64,000 nt of DNA, taken from positions 1 through 64,000 of the forward strand of contig NW_017962932.1 in the NCBI RefSeq assembly GCF_001661345.1, given 5' to 3'. Positions within the stretch are counted from its first letter, which is position 1. Each line of letters opens with the position of its first letter. Source of the DNA: Ascoidea rubescens DSM 1968. Taxonomy: Eukaryota; Ascomycota; Saccharomycetes; Ascoideales; Ascoideaceae. Shown in pieces: positions 53,317 through 63,451 of this stretch. Below the pieces are notes generated by a model. The model searched no databases. It was not told the origin of the DNA and saw nothing but the letters and a program-made list of their open reading frames with translations. The translations under genes and the position numbers were made by a program.

Positions 53317-54450
53317 ATGATTCAAGTACAGTACGATCAAAACTTACAAAACTTATACCACCAAAACAATAACGACAACCCCAACAACAACACTAATGCT
53401 TCTAATAACAATAACAATAACAATACCCTAATAATACCTTCCCCAAACATCATACAAAGCAAACTACCAAAAAAGATCACTACCACAAAGGGTAAGTACT
53501 CTTTAACTGATTTCCAAATCCTAAGAACCTTGGGAACTGGCTCCTTTGGCAGAGTTCATCTAGTAAGATCCGTTCATAATGGCAGATTCTATGCAATGAA
53601 AGTGTTAAAAAAAGCACAGGTCCACAAAATGAAACAGGTAGAACATACCAATGATGAAAGAAGAATGCTCAAATTGGTCGAACACCCCTTTATAATTAGA
53701 ATGTGGGGCACCTTCCAAGATATCAGAAACGTCTTTATGATAATGGATTATATCGAAGGTGGTGAGCTATTCTCCCTATTAAGAAAATCTGGCAGATTTC
53801 CAAACCCTGTGGCTAAATTCTATGCTGCTGAGGTTTGTTTAGCTCTTGAATATTTGCATGACCACAACATAATTTATAGAGACTTGAAACCAGAAAACAT
53901 CCTATTGGACAAAAATGGCCACATAAAATTAACTGATTTCGGTTTTGCAAAGGAAGTCCCCGATGTTACTTATACTCTATGTGGTACTCCGGATTATATT
54001 GCTCCTGAAGTTGTTGCAACCAAAGCCTATAACAAAAGCGTAGACTGGTGGTCCTTTGGTATATTGATCTTTGAAATGCTAGCTGGTTTCACCCCCTTTT
54101 GTAATCCCAATCCAATGAAAACTTATGAAAATATTTTGGCTGGCAACGTTATTTATCCCAGCGATTTTCATGCTGATGTTCTAAACTTGTTGAAAAACTT
54201 AATCACTGCTGACTTATCAATTAGACTAGGCAATCTACAAGGTGGTTCTCAGGATGTCAAAAACCATCCCTGGTTCAGTGAAGTCATTTGGGAAAGATTG
54301 TTAAACAGAGACATTGAAACTCCATATGAACCTCCAATCCAAAGTGGTATTGGTGATACAAGTCAATTCGATAGGTATCCTGAAGAGGACTTAGACTATG
54401 GTATTTATCAAGGTGAAGATCCGTATGCTTCTTTATTCGATGAATTTTAA
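53317..54450 (+). CDS. TPK2: cAMP-dependent protein kinase catalytic subunit (Tpk2-like)
   Basis: 377 residues. An AGC kinase, the catalytic subunit of PKA, held inactive by Bcy1 until cAMP rises with glucose. A Gln/Asn-rich N-terminus (1-58) precedes [20 protein letters not shown]: glycine loop 73-78, catalytic Lys95, RDLKPEN 188-194, DFG 207-209, and [12 protein letters not shown] with the activation-loop Thr220. [15 protein letters not shown] follows, and the C-terminal [17 protein letters not shown] then ASLFDEF gives the AGC tail ending in Fxx[14 protein letters not shown] and [14 protein letters not shown] read closest to Tpk2, but Tpk1/Tpk3 cannot be excluded from one sequence. All catalytic residues are intact. 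VTYTLCG has Tyr where most PKAs have Trp. Relevant neighbour: the glucose repressor gene MIG1 is next downstream. Confidence 0.93.
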   Translation: MIQVQYDQNLQNLYHQNNNDNPNNNTNASNNNNNNNTLIIPSPNIIQSKLPKKITTTKGKYSLTDFQILRTLGTGSFGRVHLVRSVHNGRFYAMKVLKKAQVHKMKQVEHTNDERRMLKLVEHPFIIRMWGTFQDIRNVFMIMDYIEGGELFSLLRKSGRFPNPVAKFYAAEVCLALEYLHDHNIIYRDLKPENILLDKNGHIKLTDFGFAKEVPDVTYTLCGTPDYIAPEVVATKAYNKSVDWWSFGILIFEMLAGFTPFCNPNPMKTYENILAGNVIYPSDFHADVLNLLKNLITADLSIRLGNLQGGSQDVKNHPWFSEVIWERLLNRDIETPYEPPIQSGIGDTSQFDRYPEEDLDYGIYQGEDPYASLFDEF

Positions 54451-54539
54451 CATTAATATAAATACATATTTGAATTCAAATTTGAATTAAAAAATGGAAT
54501 AATTGCATAATCAAGATCAAAAAAATCAACATTTTATAA

Positions 54540-54650
54540 ACTTCTTCTTTTCTTTCGTTTCTCTTTCGTTTCTCTTTCTCTTTCTCTTTCTTTTTCTGTT
54601 TTTCTTTTTCTTTTTTCTTTCTCTTTTTGTTTCCCTTTCCCCTTTTTTTT
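54540..54650 (+). repeat. CTTT/TTTCTC pyrimidine tract
   Basis: About 110 nt of nearly pure C and T in the TPK 3' region. Such tracts can form triplex (H-DNA) structures, but this one is imperfect. Confidence 0.7.
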
Positions 54651-54919
54651 TACCTTTACTTTCCAATAAATTCTTTGTTCACAGTTCCAGTCTCTTTTTT
54701 TATGAATGTTAATTTTTACCTATTATTTATTTTTTTATTATTTTATTTTTTTGTATTCATTTCTAAATAACGAAAAATTGGTAATTGATTCTTTATTGAT
54801 CAATTTCAACTCATGTTCATTAAAAATAAAAATTACAATAAAAATTTTTAGCAAACCATTACAAACTATTATATATAATTGTAATAAATAAAAAGAAAAA
54901 AAAAATCATTCAGAAAATC

Positions 54920-54974
54920 ATTTATAAAATTATTCTATGATTTTATAAATAATTTTATTGATAATTTTATCAAT
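54920..54974. repeat. Two adjacent AT-rich hairpins downstream of TPK
   Basis: ATTTATAAAAT (54920-54930) and ATTTTATAAAT (54940-54950) are perfect 11-bp arms around a 9-nt spacer. ATTGATAA (54957-54964) and TTATCAAT (54967-54974) form a second with a 2-nt spacer. AT-rich inverted repeats are frequent in such DNA, so function is uncertain. Confidence 0.75.
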
Positions 54975-55194
54975 GATTGCTATATCGATAACAGAATACA
55001 ATATTAGGGTTTTCTTTTTATCGTAGACATGTTTCTTTTTGAGGGAGAGGAATTAGTCGGATCAATTTTTGAATCGTTGGATTACAGTATCTTGATTATG
55101 GCAATTGATAATAAATTGATACATCAATCGTTGCTTAAATGTTATCCTCGGTATGCAAACGCCAGATAGGTATTGCAATAGAAGTTTGTCAGTA

Positions 55195-55228
55195 ATTTCG
55201 TAAACACTGTATACAGTGTTTACGAAAT
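55195..55228. repeat. 34-bp perfect palindrome with two forkhead-like sites
   Basis: ATTTCGTAAACACTGTA and its exact reverse complement abut with no spacer, making a 34-bp uninterrupted palindrome. Each arm contains GTAAACA, the core forkhead-factor site, in opposite orientation. It sits about 750 bp after the TPK stop and 3 kb before MIG1, away from any gene start. Confidence 0.95.
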
Positions 55229-56096
55229 AAAAACAGTAATTAAGGCATTTCATTTTTTTGGATTCGTTTGGAATATATCTTTGATAATGGCTAAATCTGG
55301 ACTGATTTTTATTTTTTCATGCTTATGTCAGAACACAAGATTCAAAGAGATGATATAATGCAATTTGTCCAATTTGAAGTTAAGTTTGCTGTTTTTTGAA
55401 CGGCTTATATCTGAAATCTGAGAGATATGAGGATTTGTAGATATGGGAAAAAGTTTTGGGTATTTGAGTAGCGCCTGAAATTCAAATGTAAACAATGCAG
55501 TTAGAGGAAATGAATAAATGGAAAATGCCACTCAGCAACAAGGAACTGGCCCTGAACTAAAGAGGAAGGAATCAAAAGAAATAAAACCCATGGGTGATAT
55601 CAAAACCTGCAATTGAAAATAGCGAATTTTTACGAGCCTTCACGAGACGGATAAGCAATCTTGGGGAAGTATTGTGATTGGAGGAAAAATCTAGTTCGGA
55701 AAAACCTCCCTGACAAGAGCTGCGGAATCGAACCTTAAAAAAGGTTAAAGTGGACCGCAGCAACCCCACCGTTTAGGCTGCTTTTCAAATTCCAAAAGAG
55801 CGGTTTTACGGTTTTGTGGAAAATTGCAAAGGAAATAAACCAAAATGAACGCAAAAGTTAGAGGTTTTTTTTCAGTTTGTCGGATTTTGAGAAAGTGGAT
55901 TAAAGCGGTTGTGGATATTGCCTGGATAATATACTGGAATCGCCATATACCATAATAAATTGCTGTAATGATCATCAATTTCCTATTATATGAACAATAA
56001 ACTAAATAATATTGTAAACACAGATAAATAATAAAAAGGAAAAAGGGGTGTGGTAGCAGAATCATCCAATTTTTTTTTAGGAGTGCTATCTAACAC

Positions 56097-56145
56097 TGCG
56101 ATTAATTTGGACCATAGTTGGTTATCCGACTATGAGTCAATCGCA
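56097..56145. repeat. 49-nt multi-stem hairpin with tRNA A-box-like loop
   Basis: Outer arms TGCGATT (56097-56103) and AATCGCA (56139-56145) pair perfectly. Inner GACCATAGTTGG pairs with CCGACTATG-A-GTC (one G-T wobble, one bulge) closing a short TTAT loop. TAGTTGGTTA resembles a tRNA D-arm/A box, but no full tRNA can be folded and no B box follows at a normal distance. Confidence 0.7.
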
Positions 56146-58264
56146 ATCACGAATTCATTCTCTCCTTCTTTGTTGGCCTCTCTTTTTGTTGTTTCGCTAT
56201 TTTTGATGGTCATTTGCTAATAGTGTATGATAGCCTTTTGGGTCAAATACTAGGTGGGTTATGTTGGGGATTTTTATTTAACCATCCTCCAAAGAGATAA
56301 TTCTATGCTTTAAACCTTTTTTTTTGCAAAGCATGTTTTTCTCAGTATCTAATCTTTTAATCAAAGGAATGAGAAAATAAGCAAGAAAGCAAGAAAGCAA
56401 GAAAGCAACCTTCTTTTTTTTTGGTGGCATCAAATAGATGCATCCAACAAATGGAACTGGTGAAAGGCAAGAACGAAAACACACTTGTTTGATGATTTAG
56501 AGCTATTAATCGCAGCAACTGTATCAATCCAGATCTGAGATTAGATTTCAGCTAGCGAAAATAGTTTTAAACTTCCAGGGATTAGTGAGAAAAATGCAAA
56601 AATTCTGAACAACTGCAAAAAACCAGGTGGAAAAAGGAAGCCGTTTACAACCGTTTGGAGCTTTTCCAAAAAATTTTGCTTCTATTATTTTCTCATAAGT
56701 CGCACATTCCAAAAATTCGGCAGTATTCTCGCGGTTTTCGTGCGATTTTTGTGCGGTTTCTACTGCCATCTTTGGGGGCCGTGTTTAGTACTCGTCTTAA
56801 GTACCCGTTCTGCGCGTGATCTGGAGGCCTCTGGAGACTTCTGGGGTTTGGGGAAGTTGGAACAGGTCAGAAAGAACCACTAGCCGTAAGCTAGCCGTAG
56901 GCAAGCAATTAGCTGTTGCTGGGCTGTTGCTGCTGCTGGCCACCATAAACACCTTTCTTGTTTGTTTCTCCAGGAAGCACTGCTTCCAGAGCTCTCTTTG
57001 CTCCCCCGGTGGTCAAAAAGTAACTCGTTCTCTTATCGACTGGACAAATCAAACAAAGAGAAAGAAGCTCCTTTCTTTTCTGCTTTGCAATGAAAACACC
57101 GCAGAAAACACTCGCAAAACATGTAACTGTCTGATTGTTTTTTGTTATGCCATTTCCAATGTTCTTAGCATTTCTGATGCGTGTTTCCTATATCCTTCTT
57201 GCTTATTTGCCTGATCGGATATTCATCACAATTTTACATTCCTCCAACTTTGCTCGATGGACAATAATGACAATATCCATTCTAGCACCACTACTTTTCT
57301 AAATCCTTCTTTAGCCTTTTAAGATTCTTTCAGCCTGTTTAAAATTTCGGGGTAAAAAACTGCGTTTGCCTAATAAATTCCAACTATCTCTTGATGTACC
57401 CATCTTTGCAATCTGTAAAACTGCTATTATCCACATTATGTTGACATTCAATATCCCACTTTTCCAAAATTTTCTATATTCTTTATAAAATTTTAATATT
57501 CATCATGAAATTTATTCAATTTTATTATGAGGAAAGAAAAAGAACTTTCCAAATCCTTTCTCTCTCAGTTTACTTTTTTTTTTGGTTTGCATTTTATCTC
57601 TAATTTTTCTAGTTTCTCTATTTCCTGTTCAGCTCTGTGTAAACTTTTAAATCAAAAGTCTAATATCTCATTTTTTAATAGTAATTTTTAAATTTATAAA
57701 CTATCTTTAAGTTTTTACTTATGTAAGTGAGTGAATATTATTTTTAATATTGAACATAATAAAAAATTAACAAAAAAGATTAATATTTAATATTTAATAA
57801 CTAATATGTAAAAATAACTATACCTTTTTTTCTGACGATTAATCTATTTCAATTTCTCTTATACCATTGATAAAATTTTTTTATAATATAAACATGCTAT
57901 TTTCACAACTTTTTTAAAAAAAATTTGATATATAATTTTATACTTTTTTGGTCTTCTTTGGTTTTTATTTTAACTTATTCTCTATAACACTACTATTCCA
58001 TTCTACTAATCAACAAAAACTAATACTTATCAAAAATTAAAAAATTAAAAAATTAAAAAAAAAAAAAAAAAAGCTTCTAATTAAATTAACTCAAATCAAC
58101 CTATATTTTACCTATTGGGTATCAATTAGCCCTCATTTTTATTATTTTATTATTTAAATCATCTTATTTAATAAGTTAATAAAAAAAATTTATATAAATC
58201 TCTCAATTCCTTATCCATTTTTTTTCTATATTCATACCCATACTCATATACTTCTCTTCAAAAA

Positions 58265-59428
58265 ATGTGTCTACCTTCAAATTCAAATTTGAATCCAAAT
58301 CTAAAATCAATCAATTCAAATCAAAAATCAAAATCAAAATCAAAATCATCCAAAAACCCCAATGATCGTCCTTATAAATGCCCAATGTGTGAAAAGGCAT
58401 TTCATAGATTGGAACACCAAACCAGGCATATTCGAACTCATACTGGTGAAAAACCTCACTCATGTTCTTTTCCAAATTGTGGTAAAAAGTTCTCAAGAAG
58501 CGATGAGTTAACAAGACACATGAGAATTCATACAAATCCTTCAACAAGAAGAAAAAAAAGTTCAAACAGCAATTACAGCTATTTCAATCAAAGCTTTTAT
58601 GACCCAAACTCTCCAATCTCTTCAATGACACCAATTCCAATTGGTTACGACTTCCAAGGAAATCCAATTTATCAATATCCAGTAAATATAAATTTAAATT
58701 ATCCCATTGTCAATGTAAATCAACAAGTTCCTTATAATTCTTCTCAATTACCTTTATCAATCGACCATCACCAATCTCCTTCTGACCCTCATTCTTATCA
58801 ATCTTTAAACTCAAATTACTTTCCAGTCTCAAACGTCAGTTCAAATAACTCTTCTGCTATTCAATCGTTATCAAACACTCCAAATTCAAGTTCAACCAAT
58901 TTATTTGGCCAATATTTGCACTCAAATAACAATAGCAACACCCCTAATAACTCTGTAAATTCAAGTTCTGCCTCATCACTACAGTCCTCAAAATCTTCTT
59001 CTTCAATTGGCTTGACCAGAAATTCCTTCTCTGCAACAACTTTGCCTTCTTTAAATGAAGTCGTTGAAAATAATCTCAATACTTCAAAGACTAAATTTAT
59101 CTTCAACTCACTACCTCACTCACCCAATAGAGATAACGACATTTTTTTTAACAATTCAAATAGCAATTCCAATAATTTGAATTTCCTATTCCCTTCTGAG
59201 ACTCCCCAGATAACTCCCCTACAATCTCCCAAATTATTACCAACTTCAAATTCAAATTCCAGTACAAGTCTTTACAGTTCAAATAATTCAAACAACATCA
59301 CTTTACCACCATTGAAATCTCTAATTGCAAGTTTAGATGATAAACAAGAATGTAAATTACCCCCTTTACGTTTAAATAATCAAAATGTCTTACTACCTCA
59401 TATTTCTGATTTATTCAAAAAAAATTGA
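58265..59428 (+). CDS. MIG1: Mig1-type C2H2 glucose repressor
   Basis: 387 residues. Two C2H2 zinc fingers lie near the N-terminus: [20 protein letters not shown] (Cys39, Cys42, His55, His59), then [20 protein letters not shown] (Cys67, Cys72, His85, His89). The linker THTGEKP, and [15 protein letters not shown] with [15 protein letters not shown], are the Mig1/CreA signature that reads GC-box (SYGGGG) sites; Nrg1 and Msn2 fingers differ. The region before the fingers is Ser/Lys/Asn-rich, RRKKSS follows them, and the rest is Ser/Asn/Pro-rich with short hydrophobic motifs [12 protein letters not shown] and [13 protein letters not shown], then a C-terminal [12 protein letters not shown]. In the family such motifs bind corepressors or Snf1. 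S. cerevisiae Mig1 is 504 aa, and the finger spacing is closer to Mig1 than Mig2/3. Confidence 0.9.
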   Translation: MCLPSNSNLNPNLKSINSNQKSKSKSKSSKNPNDRPYKCPMCEKAFHRLEHQTRHIRTHTGEKPHSCSFPNCGKKFSRSDELTRHMRIHTNPSTRRKKSSNSNYSYFNQSFYDPNSPISSMTPIPIGYDFQGNPIYQYPVNINLNYPIVNVNQQVPYNSSQLPLSIDHHQSPSDPHSYQSLNSNYFPVSNVSSNNSSAIQSLSNTPNSSSTNLFGQYLHSNNNSNTPNNSVNSSSASSLQSSKSSSSIGLTRNSFSATTLPSLNEVVENNLNTSKTKFIFNSLPHSPNRDNDIFFNNSNSNSNNLNFLFPSETPQITPLQSPKLLPTSNSNSSTSLYSSNNSNNITLPPLKSLIASLDDKQECKLPPLRLNNQNVLLPHISDLFKKN

Positions 59429-59589
59429 CTGGTTTCTGTTTCATATTATTTCATTCCTCATCTACCAATAATACATTGTTTTTGTCCTTATTTAACTTCA
59501 TTTCATTTTGTTTTTTTATCTTTGATGGTTTATTGTTTTAATTGATTTGTTCGTTTGTCATATTTTTGGGTAAAAGAAATTATAATATA

Positions 59590-59636
59590 TAATACTAGGT
59601 TTTAATTAATACTAGGTTTTAATTAATACTGGGTTT
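59590..59636 (+). repeat. TAATACTAGGTTTTAAT triplicate
   Basis: Three tandem near-copies of a 19-bp unit, AATACTAGGTTTTAATT (last copy AATACTGGGTTT). It ends just before a 13-bp-arm hairpin. Confidence 0.8.
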
Positions 59637-59638
59637 CA

Positions 59639-59670
59639 TTTTTCTTATCAATTTCACTTGATAAGAAAAA
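59639..59670. terminator. Hairpin with 13-bp arms downstream of MIG1
   Basis: TTTTTCTTATCAA (59639-59651) and TTGATAAGAAAAA (59658-59670) are perfect complements around a 6-nt loop TTTCAC, 211 bp after the MIG1 stop. A role in RNA 3'-end formation or stability is possible but not a normal yeast terminator signal. Confidence 0.4.
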
Positions 59671-59978
59671 AATTGGGTAATTTTCTTTTTTTTAACAATT
59701 TTCCTTTTTTTAACAATTCTTTTTTTTTTAATCTTTGGCTTGTAAAATTACAAATTAATAGATTTTTTTTATCATTTTAATAGTACTATATTAATTAATA
59801 TTACTCTTCTCATATATTCTCGATGCATATTTAACCAGTCTATTACAAAATTTAACAAAAATAAAATTATTCTATAATTTCACTATCAAATAACAGTTCT
59901 TATTCATTCTTTTTTTTTTCCATTATCGCCAACATTTATCTTTATTGATTTGCTGATAACAAAAATATTCAAATAAGA

Positions 59979-60012
59979 ATTGAGACAAATCCTTTTAAAG
60001 AGTTGTCTCAAT
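59979..60012. repeat. Hairpin ATTGAGACAA ... TTGTCTCAAT
   Basis: Perfect 10-bp arms with a 14-nt loop, followed directly by a third half-copy GTTGAGAC (60013-60020). Confidence 0.75.
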
Positions 60013-60918
60013 GTTGAGACTAATGGAATTTTGGGGAAGTTTTTTTTTGTTTTTAACGACAATTTTAAAGATTACTAGTATAGCTTAGTATGATTTATTT
60101 ATTGAAAGGATATGGAAGATCAATAGATGATTTTGAAGTGTAGAATTTAAGTGCAAAATTTGCATTGGCTGAAAGTTATTCAGATATACTTATTCATCAT
60201 ATTCAGGTATATTCAGATATATTCATCATCAGGTATACTCATCCAGCCAACACATGGTCAAAAATAATCAGTGGGAAAGTGGGATACATTAAATAATAAT
60301 CAAATATTAATTAATAATTGATAATAGCAACTAATTAGTCGTGATTAAGCAAAAAAAAAATAAAAAATGAAAAAACAAACACAGTTATATACATATTATT
60401 TACTGGAATAATAATGATGATAGTGATCTGTCTGGAGATGAGATTGGTCTTTTAATTTAAAATTACCAATTCATCCCTTTGAATTATAAAAGATAAAGTA
60501 AATTTAAAGAGAAAAAAAACCAACAACTGATAAACAAAACAAAAATAAACAAATAACATAAAAAGTTTTGTAACCCCAAGTAGTTAAATTTTAAACAGAA
60601 AACAAAAATCTTAAATGAGATTATAGTTTTACGATGATAATTAAAAAAAGTTTTTTTTAGCTCTGATGTGGTATATTTTATAAAGTATTCAATTGAATTT
60701 TCAAAGCAAAGTTAGTATTAAGGAGCTAAAGTACAGAAGGAAAAAAACAAAAAAAAACAAGAATTAATAATTATTACATATAATGAGTTGAAATAAAAAG
60801 TGTGTATGATAAATTTGGAATAATAGTCCATTTTATATATTCAATTAAAATTAAAGCAGAGAAGAAAAAGGAAAGAGAAAAAGAAAAAACGAGAAAAAAA
60901 AGGGAGAAAAAAAAGTTA

Positions 60919-62487
60919 TTATGAAGATAATGAGGTAGATTCATTTAATCTATGTTTAACAATAGTATTTTGATCATTTAATTTTTCAATTTGAGATGGT
61001 TGATTATTTTCAGTATTTCGACTCAATTGATTCTCTTCATCATATTTATTATTAGAAGGTAAGTCATTTGAGCTATTGTTATTGTAATTGTTATTGTAAT
61101 TGTTATTGTAATTGTTATTGTAATTGTTATTGTTATTGTTATTGTTATTATCATTATTGTTATTATTATTATTATTGTTGTTGTTGTTGTTGTTGTTGTT
61201 TTCGGTATTTTTATTTAAAAGAAGATTGACATTATCAACAATAAGATCACCTTTATTAATCCATCTTTTCATAAAGGGAATTAAAACTTGAGCAGTTACA
61301 ATTTGTTCGGTTTGATATAAGACCAAAGGCACTAATAATTTACCCAAGAAGATAAAGTCGTTACCATATTGGGAGGTAACTAATGAGACACCCAAGGCAG
61401 CAGTTTTAGCAGGGCCACAAAAGAGCATGCAAATAGCATCATATTTGTTATAATAGAGAGAAGATAAGATTTTATAAGATGTTGGTATGGGGATTTTTTG
61501 ATTTGTATTATCAATGTTATCGATGCTGTTGTTGTTATTTTTAAGATTTAAAAAGTGGGCATTTCTCTTTTTCAAGTATAAGGCAATGAATGGGTTTCTA
61601 ACGAGTAGTAGAGTAATGAGGGTGTTGAATAGATACAAGCCGATATTAAAGAAAACCAAGAAAATGATTGAAGCTGTTGGAATATTGTCAAAGGCCTTTT
61701 GGTAAAAGGCAGTAGAAAAAGAACTGAAGATAATTAATAAAAGACAAAAGGAACCGATTTTGTTTAGTTTTATTTTTGAGATTATTCTAAATGTTTGGAG
61801 AGGAAATAAATTTTGGATAACCTGGCCAACAAATAAGGGGATAAATACAGACAAACCTAGCTGCTTCATGACATTTCCATATAACGTTGTGACAGAGATA
61901 TCACTAGCGGGATTAGCAAAACTCCAAGTGCTGTTGGTGGAGAAAAACATCTGAACTAGAGCTGGAGATATAAAAGTGCCCAAGACATTGCCTATAAAGA
62001 CTTCACACAAACATAGGACATCATTACCACCAGCTTTTTGAGTCATGATAACGTTGGATGCAACAGTGGTTGGACATGTTGCAGTGACGACCATGCCAAC
62101 CAAGACCCAGTTATCTATTTGAGAGTTGTTGGTTGATTTGATTAGAGAAGCAAAACCAAAGGCTATGGAAGGTGTTATTAGAAACTGTAGGATTAATAAG
62201 ATTATGTGGGACCTGAAGTCCAGTAAATTTATCAACAATTTAGAGGTTTTCATTGATAAACCGGATTGCAAAAATATGACTATAACGGCACCATAACCAA
62301 TAGAATATTCGGCTCGTATCAAACCGCCATTTCGTGCAAAATTAGGAAAAGAATGAGCCAAAGCGATAAAGACAGCTAAACCGATAAAAAACCACTGACT
62401 TATGATATAATCTATGGTTGCGACGGTTCTCTTGTACCAAATTTTATCGCGATTATTCTCTTTGAAATTTTCCAAAAACAGGAACAT
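60919..62487 (-). CDS. RCH1: Rch1-type SBF-like membrane protein
   Basis: 522 residues. An SLC10/SBF-like protein (human SLC10A7 relative) of the plasma membrane that in yeasts restrains calcium uptake. About ten membrane segments fill residues 25-420: YIISQWFFIGLAVFIALAHS, EYSIGYGAVIVIFLQSGLSM, TPSIAFGFASLI, MVVTATCPTTVASNVIMTQK (the conserved T-x-P-T-T-V-A-S-N motif), AGGNDVLCLCEVFIGNVLGT, and FCGPAKTAALGVSLVTSQYG, then QTEQIVTAQVLIPFMKRWI. All of these fit YMR034C (434 aa) and SLC10A7. The extra C-terminal roughly 85 residues are Asn-rich with NYNN repeats (61075-61200), likely unstructured. Divergent from FOX2 with 964 bp between. Confidence 0.92.
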   Translation of the reverse strand: MFLFLENFKENNRDKIWYKRTVATIDYIISQWFFIGLAVFIALAHSFPNFARNGGLIRAEYSIGYGAVIVIFLQSGLSMKTSKLLINLLDFRSHIILLILQFLITPSIAFGFASLIKSTNNSQIDNWVLVGMVVTATCPTTVASNVIMTQKAGGNDVLCLCEVFIGNVLGTFISPALVQMFFSTNSTWSFANPASDISVTTLYGNVMKQLGLSVFIPLFVGQVIQNLFPLQTFRIISKIKLNKIGSFCLLLIIFSSFSTAFYQKAFDNIPTASIIFLVFFNIGLYLFNTLITLLLVRNPFIALYLKKRNAHFLNLKNNNNSIDNIDNTNQKIPIPTSYKILSSLYYNKYDAICMLFCGPAKTAALGVSLVTSQYGNDFIFLGKLLVPLVLYQTEQIVTAQVLIPFMKRWINKGDLIVDNVNLLLNKNTENNNNNNNNNNNNNNNNDNNNNNNNNNYNNNYNNNYNNNYNNNSSNDLPSNNKYDEENQLSRNTENNQPSQIEKLNDQNTIVKHRLNESTSLSS

Positions 62488-63451
62488 TTTGTCGAGTGAG
62501 CAAGCGATTATAGAATTTCAAGCAAAGGTGTTTCCATTTGATGGAGAAGGGAGCAGTCAAGAAAGAAAGACACAGAAGACAGGAGCTGAATAAGAAAATA
62601 ACAACAATATATATGAACTGAAAGAACAGAAGCCAGTGAAAACCGAAGGAACATGTTGAGCCAGAGAAATCTCGTCAGAACCGCAAAGGAAGCATAGATA
62701 TAAAGAAGGTGAAGAAGGTAGCCAGCCAATCAGAAAAGAGCACCGGAACGGTCACTGTGGCGCGGCGGCCCGAGAGTCGTGCGGCGGAAAACGCAGAGGC
62801 ATCGCTGCCCAAAGGAGAAAGCCCGGGAAGTGTGGCGGCACAGTGTGGCGTGGTGATGCATGCGCTTGTGTAAGCGGAATACAGCACAGTACTGCACGTT
62901 GTATTTTGTGCTCAACCGTATGTGTATGTATAATCCACATATATGGTAAACTCCATAACCCTGGTCTAAGTGTTTTCTTGCAGAAAATCAAACCCACGTT
63001 TACGGTAGTGATCTGGGCCTTATTTATGGTTTTGACTTTTCGATGGCTCCAAAACAGAAACAATGCTTTCTGTTTTTTGCTTTCTATTTTTTGCCTTCTG
63101 CTATCTTTGCCTTCTGCCTTCTTTGCTTTGTTGCTCCACGATCACTGCTGAGACAAACTTCAACAAGAGGAAAGAGGAAAGAGGAAAGAGGAAAAAGAGA
63201 ACTGTTTACTGTTGTTTCTATCACATTCACCACCAACTCTCACATCCCACTGATTTCCATCTTCTACCACCCCGCATATAAGCAAGAAAAGTTAAAAGGG
63301 ATTGCTTATTATTTCATATGTTTATCATCTGTCATTGGTATTTAAATTCACTTGTTTTCGGTGGTTCAATTGCTTTCACTTCTCTTTCTTACCTATTATA
63401 ATCTATCATTTTTGGTTTGTTGTCTTTCATTATCAACTCCAATTCCTCGAA
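62488..63451. promoter_or_regulatory. Divergent RCH1/FOX2 promoter
   Basis: 964 bp. A GC-rich island at 62740-62900 (GGCGCGGCGGCCCGAG-like) is followed by TG/CA alternation (62890-62945) and CTTTTTGC pyrimidine repeats (63060-63130). No clear oleate-response element (CGG/CCG pair) was seen near FOX2. Overlapping frames lack conserved content. Confidence 0.55.

Larger units (their letters stand above)
54451..58264. other. 3.8 kb gene-free region between TPK and MIG1
   Basis: No gene can be supported, although frames of 60-130 codons exist at 55745-57214; they lack motifs and have unlikely composition. Contents: a CTTT/CTTTCT pyrimidine tract (54540-54650), AT hairpins (54920-54974), a 34-bp perfect palindrome (55195-55228), a 49-nt structured hairpin (56097-56145), and AAGAAAGC repeats (56376-56406). 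A GC-richer island at 56700-56960 includes TTGCTG(CTG) words, and an extremely AT-rich MIG1 leader follows (57480-58260). Confidence 0.55.
59429..60918. other. Convergent MIG1/RCH1 3' spacer with hairpins
   Basis: 1.5 kb, long for a convergent spacer, with no gene. It contains TTAATACTAGGTTTTAA-like repeats (three copies, 59590-59636), a 13-bp-arm hairpin (59639-59670), a 10-bp-arm hairpin (59979-60012), and ATTCAGATATA/ATTCATCATCAGGTATA repeats at 60179-60240. The rest is AT-rich, with a poly-purine stretch next to the RCH1 stop. Confidence 0.6.

Noticed and set aside
56261-56500. TGTTGGGGAT start resembling the end of a yeast LTR
   Set aside because: No second copy, no matching CA end with target-site duplication, and no internal element sequence; the resemblance is a few bases only.
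56816-57214. 132-codon plus-strand frame in the TPK-MIG1 interval
   Set aside because: The Leu/Cys-rich translation has no motif, lies in a mixed-composition patch and lacks a plausible leader or conserved content.
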